64,000 bases of DNA, taken from positions 15,924,814 through 15,988,813 of the forward strand of contig CM068828.1 in the NCBI GenBank assembly GCA_028554795.2, given 5' to 3'. The notes below the pieces were generated by a model. The model did no database searches. It saw only the letters and a list, made by a program, of their open reading frames with translations, and was not told the DNA's origin. The DNA comes from Sinohyriopsis cumingii (taxonomy: Eukaryota; Mollusca; Bivalvia; Unionida; Unionidae). Below, in pieces: positions 52,801 through 64,000 of this stretch; the first letter of the stretch is position 1; each line of letters begins with the position of its first letter. A program made the position numbers and the translations under genes.

Positions 52801-53784
52801 CATACTTTTTCCTCACTACAAAGCCTCTCAATAAAACCACTGTCACTCTATAATGCAGGTGTTGTCATCAATCCAATTACACAGCTCTTATAATGCAGGC
52901 ATGATTATCAGTCCAATTAAACTGGCTACATTTTGCTATATTATTATTATCATATTTTTTAAAAAAAAAAAAGGGGGGGCCGATGTGGGAGATAAGCACC
53001 CACTTCCCTTGGAAATCTCCCAATGGCTTGCATCTGAGCCTCTGACAACCAAATCCAGCTCCAGGCCTTCTTGAGTGGTGGAACCTGTTTAAACTGACTG
53101 GAGAAGGGATGACTGGCGAGTTTCTGGCACCTCAAAACCAGATGCTTCGGGCAGATGGGGCTCGTTAACCTTGGGTGGTCGCCCATCTAGGAGAAGGTAA
53201 ACTCCGCTTTCAAACCTTCGCTACCTTGCTACTATACCCTCTCATGGGAAAGGCTAAGGGAGTAAACCCCAACAGAAAATCCGGAGATGGAGTCTCTAAG
53301 GCAACTTGGCATTGATTTCAGTGTCATCTCGGCAACTCCTGCAATGCAGCTAGTGCCATGATGTATCGGCTTGTCCTTTCCCTTGGATCCATCAGCTGCA
53401 TGGGGAGGGGGGATCAGCTGCATGGGCAACAATTGATTCTCCATATCACCCTGCCCAGGCTTGCGCCCTGGAGAGGACACTCCAACTTCACTCCACAGCA
53501 TCAACACAACACGGGAAGCAGCAGTTTACCGGTTATAAGTCACCGCTCGATTGGCGTAGAGCCAGACGCCAGAGGTTGCTTCTGACGGTGGGAGTGACCA
53601 ACATGTTTCACTGGACAGCTACCGCCCGCCTCAAACTGGGCAGCCCCCAGCCAATAAGGTGCCATCCCGCCACAGTTCGCCTGCCTTGCTGGGTGCGTAA
53701 GGCTTAAGGTATGCGAGTACCTGACAAGCGGACTGCAACTACGGCACCAAGAAATAACAAAATAAAAATAAAAAAGAAGACTTT

Positions 53785-54600
53785 AATCCTCAAGCTAGGT
53801 ACCTGGAATGTCCCGACCATGCTGACTGGGCTTTAAGATGATCTCCAGACAATCAGTGATATTCAAAAGACTTCAGTCATCAACAATGAACTTGCAAGGC
53901 TCCAGGTCGACATTGCCTCACTACAGGAGACATGACTACCAGATTCCAGGTCCCTCAGAGAAAAGAACTACACATTCTTCTGGCAAGGAAAGAGCGCGGA
54001 TGAAGTCAGAGAGTTTGGTGTTGGATTCGCTGTCAGGAACACTCTGCTGGGGATGATAGAACCCTGCCAACAAGGAAATGGAAGACTGTTATCCCTCCGC
54101 CTCCACACCACAAACAGGCCTGTCAACCTGATCAGCGTTTACACTCCCACACTAAGATCCTCCACAGACACCAAGGATGAGTTTTACGATGAGTTAAACT
54201 CGCTCATAGACAAAATTTCCAAGGAAGAGAACTTGATTTTGTTGGACGACTTCAATGCTAGGGTGGGTGCCGACCATGACTCTTGGCCCTCCTGTCTTGG
54301 CAAGTTTGGCGTTGGGAAGATGAATGAGAATGGGTAGCACCTTCTACAGATGTGCTCGTACCACAACCTCAGCATTACCAATTCATTCTTTCAGACAAAG
54401 CCATAGCACAAAGTGTCTTGGAGGCATCCCCAGTCTAAACACTGGCACCAGCTGGACTCAATCATTACAAGACGGTCAGCCATGAAGGGTGTGCTTCTTA
54501 CCCGTACCTTCCACAGTGCTGACTGCGACACTGACCACTCGCTGGTGTGCTGCAAAATGAAGCTTCAACCGAAGAAGATCCACCACTCTAGGCAAGAGGG
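53785..54600 (+). pseudogene. LINE endonuclease (APE-like) domain, broken
   Basis: TWNVPTML opens the domain (usually TWNVRTL), followed by DIASLQET, VNLISVYTPT, LILLDDFNARVG (usually GDFNA), and LDSIITRRS with a D-CDTDHSLV end carrying the catalytic Asp-His. Breaks: TAA near 53,835, TGA near 53,933, TAG near 54,336 and TAG near 54,404. The catalytic segments are otherwise present, so inactivation is fairly recent. Confidence 0.82.
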
Positions 54601-56732
54601 TCAACCACGCATTGATGTGAGTAAAACATCATATCCAGACAAGGCTGAGGAATTCACCTATGCTCTTTCCAAGACATTTGATTCAGAACCCCCCAACGGC
54701 AGTGCCAAAGAAAGATGGGATCACATCAAAGAGACTGTATACAGCACAGCCACACAGATCTTTGGTAAAAAGCAATCAAAGAACAATGACTGGTTTGAGG
54801 CTAACTCTGCCACACTCATGCCTGTCACAGAACAGCGTCGCAGTGCTCACCTGCAATACAAGCAATCCTCCTGCCAGAAGACACTACAGGCATACAGGTC
54901 TACCAGAAGCAAAGTGCAGAGATTAGCATGGCAGTGTGCCATTGAATACTGGCTTCAGCTCTGTCAGAGCATCCAGTCAGCAGCAGATATTGGAAACATC
55001 AGAGGCATGTATGATGGCATAAAGAAAGCAATGGGTCCCACAAAGAAACTGACAGCACCACTGAAGTCTGCCACAGGCGATATCATCCACAACAAGGGCA
55101 AGCAGATGGAGCGTTGGGTGGAATACTACTCCAAACTGCACTCCACGTGACCAATGATGCCCTCAACACCATTGAAAACCTCCCTCTTATGGCCGAACTG
55201 GATGCGAAACCCACTGTAGACAAACTAAAGAAGGCCTTAGAGAAACTGTCCCTAGGTAAAGCCCCAGGGAAGGACGGCATCACAGCAGAACTCATCAAGT
55301 GCAGATGTAGCATGCTACTCACACACCTGCACAACCTCCTCTGCCAGTGCTGGCATGAGGGTGCAATGCCTCAGGACATGAGAGACGCTAACATCATAAC
55401 CCTGTACAAGAACAAGGGCAACAGAAGCAACTGCAACAACTACAGGGGCATATCACTTCTCAGCATAGTGGGTAAAGTTTTCACACGCGTCATCCTAAAT
55501 AGACTGCAGACACTTGCTGACAGAGTTTACACAGAGTCGCAGTGCAGGTTCCGCGCAGAGAGGTCCACAGTCGACATGATCTTCTCTGTCAGGCAACTGC
55601 AGGAAAAATGCCGAGAACAACACAGACCCCTCTTCCTGGCCTTTATAGACCTCATTAAGGCATTCGATCTGGTCAGCAGAGATGGACTCTTCACAATCCT
55701 GGCAAAAATTGGTTGCCCTCCAAAGCTGCTAAGCATGATCCAGTCCTTCCATGATGACATGAAAGGCACAGTGCAGTATGATGGCTCAACATCTGACCCC
55801 TTTGACATCCGCAGTGGAGTTAAACAGGGCTGTGTCCTTGCCCCCACGCTCTTCGGCATCTTCTTCGCGGTCCTGCTAAAGCACGCCTTTGGGACGTCCA
55901 CAGAAGGGATTTACCTGCACAGGCGATCAGACGGCAGACTGTTCAACCTGGCACGACTGAAGGCAAAGAGCAAAGTGCGTGAAGTAACCATCAGGGACAT
56001 GCTCTTTGCAGACGATGCTGCTCTAGCCACCCACACAGAAGCTGAGCTTCAGCGCCTGATGGCCCACTCTGCTAAAGCATGCAATGAGTTTGAGTTAACC
56101 ATAAGCCTAAAGAAAACAAATGTGATGGTTCAGGACGTGGACCTCCCAAGCATCATCATCAACAACTATGAACTTGAGGTGGTGAGTCAGTTCATGTACC
56201 TCGCTCTACCATCACCAACAACCTCTCGCTTGATGCTGAGCTCAACAAGCAGATCAGAAAGGCATCAACAACTCTCTCCAGGTTGTCGCAGAGAGTGTGG
56301 AACAACAGCATGCTGACCCTGAACACTAAGATCACCATGTACTGTGCCTGCGTGCTAAGCACTCTCATGTACACCAGTGAAACCTGGACTCTGTATGCCT
56401 CACAAGAGAAAAGGCAGAGCGCCTTTCAAATGCGATGCCTCCAACACATACTCGGGATCTTCTGGAGTGATTGCGTAACAAACAATGAGGTGCTCGAGCG
56501 TGCCAAGATTCCCAGCATGATCACACTCCTCCACCAACGTCACATCAGATGGCTGGGCCATGTACATCGGATGGAAGATGGATGGATCCCCAAAGACATT
56601 CTTTATTCGGAATTTGCCTCTGGCAAAAGGTCGATCAGACGGCCACATCTCTGCTTCAAGGATGTCTGCAAGCACGACATGAAAGCCCTTGATATCGACA
56701 TCAACACCTGGGAAGAGCTCGCTCTAGACTGA
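54601..56732 (+). pseudogene. LINE reverse transcriptase, broken
   Basis: Motifs in order: GKAPGKDGITAELIK, LYKNKGNRSNCNNYRGISLL, FLAFIDLIKAFDLVSRDGL (motif A), RSGVKQGCVLAPTLFGIFF (motif B) and MLFADDAALATHTEAEL (motif C with the FADD box). The thumb follows, with LSTLMYTSETW, QMRCLQHILGI and RHIRWLGHVHRM. A TGA at 55,148 and frameshifts near 55,130, 56,200 and 56,300 break it. The catalytic aspartates are preserved. Confidence 0.85.
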
Positions 56733-57010
56733 ACAAGCTGGTGACATGCTCTGATCACTGGTCTGAAAGCCAGAGAGGACAAGCTATGCTTGCTAGCTGA
56801 TGAAAGACGATGGCAGAGGAAGAAGAAGCAGCTCCAACCAACACCAGATGCAACCTTCAAGTGCAGCAAGTGCAGCAGGGATGGCCACTCCCACATTGGA
56901 CTACACAGGCACAGCAGACACTGCACAACCACCAACTGGGACATCTCTCATGGGCGTAGTTCCATCGTCTCTCGAGACTAACGGAAGCCAACAATATATA
57001 TATTTTTTTT
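56733..57010 (+). pseudogene. LINE C-terminal zinc-finger tail and 3' end
   Basis: Beyond a stop at 56,730 the sequence encodes a C-x2-C...H-x4-C-type finger (CSKCSRDGHSHIGL and HSRHC) close to 56,860-56,925, then the 3' end with CTCATGGGCGTAGTTCC and CGTCTCTCGAGAC. Confidence 0.6.
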
Positions 57011-57044
57011 AATCCAATTTTAGTTCTTTTTGAACAAAAACCAT

Positions 57045-57360
57045 TTGTAATATAGTTTCATGTCATAAATTCCTTACTGTTTTATTGTTGTCATAAGATC
57101 ATTTCACACCATGAATGCCTTACTGTTGTATTGTTATTATAGCATGGTTTCATATCTTAAATACCTTATTGTAGCATTGTTATAACATGGTTTCACAACA
57201 TGAATAGCTTACTGTTGTGTTGCTATTTTAACATGGTTTTCTTATCATAAATACCTTATTGTTGTGTTGTTGTTAGAACATGGTTTCACTAATACATGTA
57301 AATACCTTAATGTGGTGTTATTATAACATGGTTTCACTAATAAATACCTTATTACTAGGG
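57045..57360. repeat. About 45-55-bp degenerate minisatellite
   Basis: About six units of the type ACCTTATTGTTGTGTTGTTA plus TTATAACATGGTTTCACA and TAATGAAT. It starts within 40 bp of the LINE end. Confidence 0.8.
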
Positions 57361-59554
57361 ATGCAATGATACTCCCAAAAGTGTATTGTGATATTGTTAT
57401 GTATATTTAATTTAGTTGCTTGTCTGTTAGTTTTAAATTTTTTTTATTTCACTACTTGCTATTGTAATGTAACATTATATGCTGGACTTGACCTTGTCCA
57501 AAACTGAGTTCATTTCTGCTTGACCTGATTGACTTTTTATGTTTTTTTATTTATTTTATTTATGTAAACAACTAATAATAGCTTCATTATTCTCTATGTG
57601 TATGAGCAAATTATCAGGATTATTATTCTGGTAAACAAAAAGGGAGTAAATATGTTGATCTGGGTTAGGGTTTTGGAGATTCCTAAGTGGATTTTGTAGG
57701 CTGTTGTGTTCTAATAAACAAGGCTCATTAGATCATTCTAGAAGGTTATTTTCCATCAGGTAATGGATGTTTTTAGAGAATGCTAATTGTGACCTGAGGT
57801 CAAGCAGAGAACTATATTATCTTGTGACTGTGAGGATTTTTACCAGTCATGCTTTAGCATCTAGCACTTTAAGTTTTATTATGTTGTGACCAGTTTGGGC
57901 TGAATTTTATTTTCTTCAAATTATTGACTTCAAGTGATTATATTCTCTGGAAATACAAAAGTGCTCTGACAAAATTCTTGAATAAAGACATTCACTGGAA
58001 TTTATACTGAATTCAAACCAGGAATAATATTTCTGTGATTCAACAATAGACTGTTGACACATAAGTACTTCACAGGCCATATTGACATGTCATCACCTTC
58101 AATTTTGGATCTCTTCAGGACTTGACTTTTATTCAGGCCTGTTATTACAAGGACTTACATCTTTAATTCTCAGATTATTTCTTGATTTAATTTGCAATAC
58201 CATAAGTTCTTTTTTCTCATTTTTCACTTTGGATTCTAGGGAAATAAATTATTTGTTAAATTTTACAAAGCTTGTTGTCTTCACTCTTTTCTGATACTTA
58301 TTTTAAGAGCATAGACTTGTAACAATACACTGCAATATAACAAACCCATATTGCAATGTTATACATATTGCCAGAGTTGTACAGAGCTGAAATGCCACCC
58401 ATGGCAAACGTCTGAGATGCCACTTATTTTGGGGCAGGGGCATCATCAAGGGTGGCATCACCAAATTTTCAAAATATTATCCTCCTTTACCCCCTCTTTC
58501 TTTTTCCTTTTCTTTTTCTTTTTCTTTCCTTGTTTTCCCGTTTGCTGTTCCTACAGTAAGTGCCTCCTGGGGCGATTGACCCCACTGCACCCTATTTGGT
58601 ATGCCAGTGCATATTGCAATACACTAACACTTAATGAAAACAATAAAATAATCACTATAACATTTACTACTTGAAAAACATCTCTAAGTGATGTTACCTT
58701 GTATGACTTCAAATGGTAGTCAAATGAACATATAAAATTAACATAAAAATGAAACAAGTCAACAGACACTGAATGCATTCAAATTATCAGCAAATAAAAA
58801 TCCCAGTGCCATTTCTAGTCTGTCAATGTTTTAATTTAAACTTCACAGGAGCATTGTTTTAAAAGCCTCCACCCACTTTAATTAAGATGCTAAATTAGTC
58901 CATATATTTCTTGAGGAAAATTAATATATCAACAATGTTGGAACTCAAGGCAGCCCTCTCTGTGGTAACAATATCGCCCTAATGAACCTTCACTAAGGGC
59001 ATAGAAGTGGCAGAAATTCATAGCCTTTTCCTAACTAAGTTTGCAAGGGGTGGAAACTTGCACTGCTGAGCTTTCCACCATTTCAAAGGAACAAGTCAAC
59101 CTTATGCTTCACTCTGTCAAGTCTGCCTTTTAGCTGTGTTCAGTAACGTGGGAGCATTAATTTTTTAAATTATTCATTGGAATTACCAAATGCTCTGAGA
59201 CTTTTTTGGAAAAATATCACTTTGTGATTATTGTGAATTCATTCAAAAACATTCTAGATAATATGATTGTGATACATCCAAGACTTTTAGCATGTGAACA
59301 AATTCCAGACTATTGGTACATCAGCACATTCAAGACCTAAAACTCATTTGGAATAGAACTGGAATTCATTTGGAACTTTCTGTACTTTGGACATGTGGTT
59401 GCACTTTAGGACTAATTGGGATTTAATTCACAATACTGCAAGTTCCTCTTAAATTTTCATTTTATAATTTAGAGAAAAAATTATTTGTTGAATTTTACTA
59501 AGTTTGTTGGTTTTGCTTTCTCTATTACTTAGTTTAAGACCATACAATCATAGC

Positions 59555-61345
59555 ATTATAACAGGTCATTGTTATGGTTACATGAATAGTCTATTTTTAA
59601 CTGGAGTCATTGTTATGGTTTTAATAATATAGCTTTAACAAGGGTCAGTGTTATGGTTACATGAATATTCTACTTTTATCCAGGGTCATTGTTATGGTTT
59701 ACATAATATACTTTTAACCATGGTAATTGTTATGGTTACAAGAATAGTCTACTTTTAACTGGGGTCATTGTTATGGTTTACATAATATACTTTTATCTGT
59801 GGTCATAGTTATGGTTACATGAATAATCTACTTATCACTGGGGTCATTGTAATGGTTTGCATAATATACTTATAACCAGGGTCATTGTTATGGTTACATG
59901 AATAGTCTACTTATCACTGGGGTCACTGTTATGGTTTACATAATATACTTTTAACCAGGGTCATTGTTATGGTTACATGAATAGTCTACTTTTAACTGGG
60001 GTCATTATTATGGTTAAATGAATAGTCTACTTTTAACTGGGGTCATTATTATGGTTAAATGAATAGTCTACTTTTAACTGGGGTCATTGTTATGGTTACA
60101 TGAATAGTCTACTTTTAACTAAGGTCATTATTATGGTTACATGAATAGTCTACTTTTAACTGGGGTCATTATTATGGTTAAATGAATAGTCTACTTTTAA
60201 CTGGGGTCATTATTATGGTTAAATGAATAGTCTACTTTTAACTGGGGTCATTGTTATGGTTACATGAATAGTCTACTTTTAACTAAGGTCATTATTATGG
60301 TTACATGAATAGTCTACTTTTAACTGGGGTCATTATTATGGTTAAATGAATAGTCTACTTTTAACTGAGGTCATTGTTATGGTTACCTGAATAGTCTACT
60401 TTTAACTGCAGTCATTGTTATGGTTTACATAATATACTTTTAACCATGGTAATTGTTATGGTTAAATGAATAGTCTACTTGTAACTGGGTTCATTGTTAT
60501 GGTTTTTATGATTAGCATACTTATTACAGAAGTCCTTGTTATGGTTTACATAATATACCTTTAACTGGGTTCATTGTTATGGTTTACTTGAATAGTATAA
60601 TTATTACAGGGGTCATTGTTACAGTTTACATAATATACTTTTAACTTAGGTCATTGTTATGGTTTACATGAATAGTATACTTATTACATGGGGGTTATTG
60701 TTATGGTTTTTGTGATCAGTATACTTATTACAGGGGTCATTGTTATGGTTTACATAATATACTTTTAACTGAGTTAATTGTTATGGTTGCATTAATAGCA
60801 TACTTATAACAAGTCTCAATGTTATGGTTCACATGAATAGTATACTTATAACAAGGGTCATTGTTATGGTTTAGATGAATAGTATACTTATAACAAGGAT
60901 CATTGTTATCGTTTACCTGAATAGTACACTTATAACACAGGGATCATTGTTATGGTTTACCTGAATAGTATACTTATAACAGGGATCATTGTTATGGTTT
61001 AGATGAATAGTATACTTATAACAGGGATCATTGTTATAGTTTACCTGAATAGTATACTTATAACAGGGATCATTGTTATCATTTACCTGAATAGTATACT
61101 TATAACAGGGATCATTGTTATGGTTTACATGAATAGTATACTTATAACAGGGATCATTGTTATGGTTTACATGAATAGTATACTTATAACAGGGATCATT
61201 GTTATGGTTTACATGAATAGTATACTTATAACAGGGATCATTGTTATGGTTACATGAATAGTATACTTATAACAGGGATCATTGTTATGGTTTACATGAA
61301 TATTATACTTATAACAGAGATCATTGTTATGGTTTACATGAATAG
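59555..61345. repeat. About 42-bp minisatellite, over 40 units
   Basis: The unit is AATAGTATACTTATAACAGG plus GATCATTGTTATGGTTTACATG. The left part has the variant AATAGTCTACTTTTAACTGG with GGTCATTATTATGG, the right part the AGTATACTTATAACAGGGATC variant. It stops about 55 bp before the calpain exon at 61,403. Confidence 0.93.
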
Positions 61346-61402
61346 AATACTTATAGTATCATCTGCAGGAATTAAATCACAAACAGGATGTTCTATACCT
61401 AC

Positions 61403-61480
61403 CAAAATTCTCCATTGTCATCAAAGGTAAGACCCATCTCTTTCTTCTGACTCTCACTAACTTTCTTCCATTCTGGAGAC
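61403..61480 (-). CDS. Calpain gene, exon near the end of the protease core
   Basis: A 78-nt exon from acceptor TGTTACTGCAG to donor TTTTG|GTAGGT. It encodes SPEWKKVSESQKKEMGLTFD and DNGEF, the segment that in calpains lies between the NPWG-type active-site Asn motif and WMSFEDF. The last two bases TG plus G from the next exon form the conserved Trp. Upstream exons carrying the catalytic Cys, His and Asn are not in the window. Confidence 0.9.
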
Positions 61481-61940
61481 CTGCAGTAACATTAAAATAT
61501 AAGTATGAATACAATTACCAGTATGTAAAGTATAATGGACCTAATGTAACATTATAATATAAGTATGAATCTATTTATGCAAGCTTTACTGGGACCTAAT
61601 ATAACATAATTTAAAAAAATCCAATTATGTAGGGTTTATGGGGACCTACCATAACATTATAATATGAATATAAATCCAATTATGTAAAATGAATGGGGAC
61701 CATGAGGTAAACTGGTCCTAAAATTGATGGAAATGATGTGTTTATTTTCCCATCTTTGAATGTGTAAATGAGAGGTATAAAATATGAGGAAAACAATGCA
61801 AGTTGAAGTGTGTGAAAACTCTGCATGTTATAGTGTGTGAAAACTCTTCATTTTGAGTGTGTGAAAACTCTGCGTGTTGAAGTGTGTTAAAACTCTTCAT
61901 TTTGAGTGTGTGAAAACTCTGCATGTTGAAGTATACAAAG
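61481..61940. repeat. Two degenerate tandem arrays in the next calpain intron
   Basis: From 61,490 to 61,700 there are four loose units of about 60 bp (GGGACCTAATGTAACATTAT, AATATAAGTATGAAT). From 61,800 to 61,932 there are units of GTTGAAGTGTGTGAAAACTC plus TGCAT, with the variant TTTTGAGTGTGTG. Confidence 0.75.
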
Positions 61941-62057
61941 CATCTACCTTTTTAATGCAGCATCACTGATACCTCTCATATGATTAACTAATTGATCAAG
62001 TCATGAAAGTGTTTTACATATCTGAGAAATTAATAGTGAAATCAAAAAGCTTTTACA

Positions 62058-62445
62058 ATGTCATCTAAAGTGGAGAACCTAAGTTTAAATCCTTCACAGG
62101 AAAAGTTAGAGTCACTCAAAATGGATGAATTACTCCAGCTTGAGAGATAATATGATCTTTCTGATTTAAAGTATTCTTTAATAAAGCAAGAAATAACGAT
62201 ATTTAGGTCCAATATTTGGCAGAATATAATATTTTGGACAAAAGTGCTTTAGGCTTTATTAGTAAGTCTCTATCTGGCTCTGGCATGAAATTAAAAGTAC
62301 TGAAATTAAAACACAAGATGGAAATAGAGCAAAGAAAGCTTCTGAATCAGCTTCTGAAAGAGGAAGCGAAGAAACAAATGCATTTAGAGAAAGAGGAAAG
62401 AGAGAGACTGCAACTGCATTTACACAAAGAGAAGATAGGCTAATT
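62058..62445 (+). pseudogene. Gypsy element C: gag N-terminal remnant
   Basis: An ATG at 62,058 starts MSSKVENLSL...LKMDELLQLER, then a TAA near 62,149. In another frame an SGSGMKLKVLKLKHKMEIEQ segment and a Lys/Glu coiled coil (KEEAKKQMHLEKEERERLQL) follow. It resembles the charged N-terminal gag region of Gypsy elements and leads to protease sequence downstream. It lies in the calpain intron right of 61,480. Confidence 0.6.
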
Positions 62446-62599
62446 AAATAAAGACGCAAAGAGTAAAGAAGAATGGGAATTTCAATTTAGATTAAAGGAA
62501 TAAGCTGGTAAAAAAACATTTCAGCCTAATACGAGCCCTTCCAAATCTCAATCTGGCACAACTTTTAAAAATCAAGTTTCTGATCAGACTGATTAGAAG

Positions 62600-63380
62600 T
62601 CCTTATTTCTTCATATGTGTACCTATTACAAGAAGATAGAACACATTATTTCTGATTGCTACTAACTGAAAAATAAGCAACAGAATCAAGACAGACCTAT
62701 TCCAAATACTCATACTTCTAAGAGGATATGATCACGGTCATGTGTTGAAAGCAATACATTTGTTGGGTCAAATAAATCCCCGTCTGATTTTATTATGGAG
62801 AATTATGGACCATTCATGTCAAATGGTTCTATATCACTCATGAGTGATTCTGCCAATCCTATCTCTATTAAATTTTTAAGGGACACAGGAGCTTCTCAGA
62901 GTCTTTAATTAACAGGTACTTTGTGTTTTTCTGAGAAGTCTTTTTATAATGACAGTGATCTTATTCAGGGAGTAGAGTGTGGATTTATTAATTTTCCTCT
63001 CGATTGTGTAAAGCTGTGATCAGACTTAGTCGCAGGACCTGAGACAGTTGGAACAATGTTGTCTTTACCCATTGAGGGTATTCATCTATTACTAGGCAAT
63101 GACCTAGCTGGAGATAAGGTTGTGATTAATCCACTTGTAACTGACAAGCCTTGTTTGGATCAGAAAGTTTATCATATTGAAAAAGAAATCCCTGATTTAT
63201 ACCCAGCCTGTGCAGTTACTAGAGCTATGGCAAAAAAAGCTCTTGAGAATGAAGTTGATCAGGAAATTATTACTTTAGCAGACACATGTGATGGTCAGGA
63301 TTTTGATGAGGTGAATTTAGCTCCACATTTGGATCAATCAAACGGTATTGATTACTGTAATCCAGTTTTAAATATATAGT
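62600..63380 (+). pseudogene. Gypsy element C: zinc-knuckle remnant and aspartic protease
   Basis: CTYYKKIEHIISDCY near 62,620 is a damaged CCHC knuckle. KFLRDTGASQSL (about 62,868-62,905) carries the protease active-site DTGA, followed by a TAA. LSLPIEGIHLLLGNDLAGDK (from 63,059) is the flap-to-end region, followed by the usual spacer before reverse transcriptase. In-frame stops at 62,908, near 63,020 and at 63,377 break it. Confidence 0.8.
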
Positions 63381-63608
63381 CTCTTTATTCTAATCAGGAT
63401 GACAAACAACAATCATTGGTCAATAAATAGCAACAAGATTTTTATTTGTTTCAGAGGGCTATTAATGAAACTGAAGCAAAAGAAGTGCCTGTTTGTTATT
63501 TTGTTAAAAATGGGTACCTTATGAGAAAATAGCAACCATTTGAGATACCTGTTGGTTGATTAGTGGTCAATGAACTATCAAACTTCCAATTTCCAAACTT
63601 GTATATAT
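63381..63608 (+). other. Gypsy element C: site of reverse transcriptase loss
   Basis: Only about 230 bp separate the protease from integrase sequence, where roughly 2 kb of reverse transcriptase and RNase H would be expected. No RT motif is present, so this is an internal deletion. Confidence 0.65.
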
Positions 63609-64000
63609 TAGGAAATTCTTAGTTTAGCCCATGAAACTCATTTGATCTGTCAATTAGGAATCAATAAGACTTATCACATGATCTTGAATTATTTCTATCA
63701 GCCAAAAATTAAAAGTGATTTTTTTAAAAATACTGTAGATCTTGTCATACATGTCAAATGGTAGGAAAACCCAATCAGAAGATACCTAAGGCTCATCTGC
63801 AACCTATTTCTGCATTTGACAAACCATGTAGCAGAATAATAATTAGACTGTGTCAGTCACTTACCTAAGAAGAAGTCAAAAATGAAACTAAGTTATGACA
63901 GAACTATAAAGGAAAGAACCTTTCAATCTGGTGATAGAGTTCTGTCTTTCTTGCTCATTCTTTAATATTGTCTTCAGATTAGGTATTATGGTCTGCACAA
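63609..64000 (+). pseudogene. Gypsy element C: integrase zinc region and tail, runs off window
   Basis: SLAHETHLICQLGINKTY and MILNYFYQPKIKSDFF give the histidine half of the HHCC zinc region, and CRSCHTCQM the cysteine half (shifted frame near 63,735). A PIxAFDKPC...II lead-in to the catalytic core is followed at once by KMKLSYDRTIKERTFQSGDR, which belongs far downstream, so the DDE core has also been deleted. Confidence 0.75.

Larger units (their letters stand above)
52976..57010 (+). mobile_element. Non-LTR retrotransposon (LINE), nearly full length but broken
   Basis: It starts after an A-run with GGCCGATGTGGGAGATAAGC, a 5' leader of about 0.8 kb, then endonuclease, reverse transcriptase and a C-terminal zinc motif. 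It ends near ACGGAAGCCAACAATATATA and a T-run. The order is that of I/Jockey-superfamily LINEs. The clade is uncertain. It lies in sense orientation to the plus strand, opposite to calpain, inside its largest intron. Confidence 0.82.
50094..61402 (-). other. Calpain intron, about 11 kb, with LINE, SINE and several satellites
   Basis: GTAGGT donor at 61,402 and CAG acceptor at 50,094. It contains a trinucleotide-type array (50,190-51,380), a CACTATTAC array split by a SINE (51,505-52,062), a 36-bp array (52,300-52,800), the LINE (52,976-57,010), a 45-bp array (57,045-57,360), a CT-rich tract (58,490-58,530) and the 42-bp array (59,555-61,345). Between 57,361 and 59,554 I see nothing coding; 57,780-58,300 and 59,155-59,560 appear to be two diverged copies of the same repeat (shared phrases such as AAATTATTTGTT and TTTTACAAAGCTTGTTG). 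Confidence 0.6.

Noticed and set aside
61940..62057. Possible upstream calpain exon near 61,945-62,030 (minus)
   Set aside because: The short frame has no NPWG or HAY-type calpain motif and borders Gypsy element C.

Overview
The window looks like a piece of an invertebrate animal genome, most likely a marine mollusc and perhaps a bivalve. It carries a multi-exon host gene with canonical GT-AG introns, tRNA-derived SINEs of types I associate with molluscs, a LINE, three decayed Ty3/Gypsy elements and a very high density of minisatellites. The species is an inference; no search could be run.

Left part (1-25,400): two copies of an integrated Polinton-like DNA virus with double-jelly-roll capsid genes. 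Copy 1 (left edge to about 10,700) has open reading frames throughout. The start of a replication gene runs off the left edge on the minus strand. From a shared promoter, a zinc-knuckle protein and an HNH endonuclease run rightward, then a roughly 0.9 kb control region full of direct and inverted repeats. A tight plus-strand array of nine genes follows: small protein, acidic-linker protein, glycine/alanine-rich minor virion protein, major capsid protein, hydrophobic minor capsid protein, adenain-like protease, coiled-coil fibre, two-segment membrane protein and penton-like protein. Copy 2 (about 12,730-25,400) has the same gene set with stops and frameshifts everywhere. It also keeps what is cut off in copy 1: the rest of the polymerase-helicase gene, its C-terminal HNH-like zinc domain, and a retroviral-type integrase. 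In copy 2 the structural block is inverted relative to the replication block. A Gypsy gag-LTR fragment lies between the copies, and a second Gypsy pol-LTR remnant abuts the integrase.

Middle and right (27,400-61,500): AT-rich host DNA with a calpain gene on the minus strand. Seven coding exons are visible, at 61,403-61,480, 49,916-50,093, 46,831-46,950, 39,659-39,855, 36,761-36,834, 35,520-35,656 and 33,401-33,601. Their splice phases all match. They encode the end of the protease core, the calpain beta-sandwich (domain III) and a C-terminal C2 domain, as in calpain-5/TRA-3 types. The catalytic exons lie to the right of the window. The introns hold more than a dozen different minisatellites, two SINE insertions and an almost full-length but broken LINE (52,976-57,010).

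Right edge (62,058-64,000): a third Gypsy remnant with gag, aspartic protease and integrase pieces but no reverse transcriptase.

The most interesting part is the virus: a Polinton-type integrase and capsid module paired with an unusual polymerase-helicase-HNH gene, a structured control region that could be an origin, and two copies with differently built fibre stalks.
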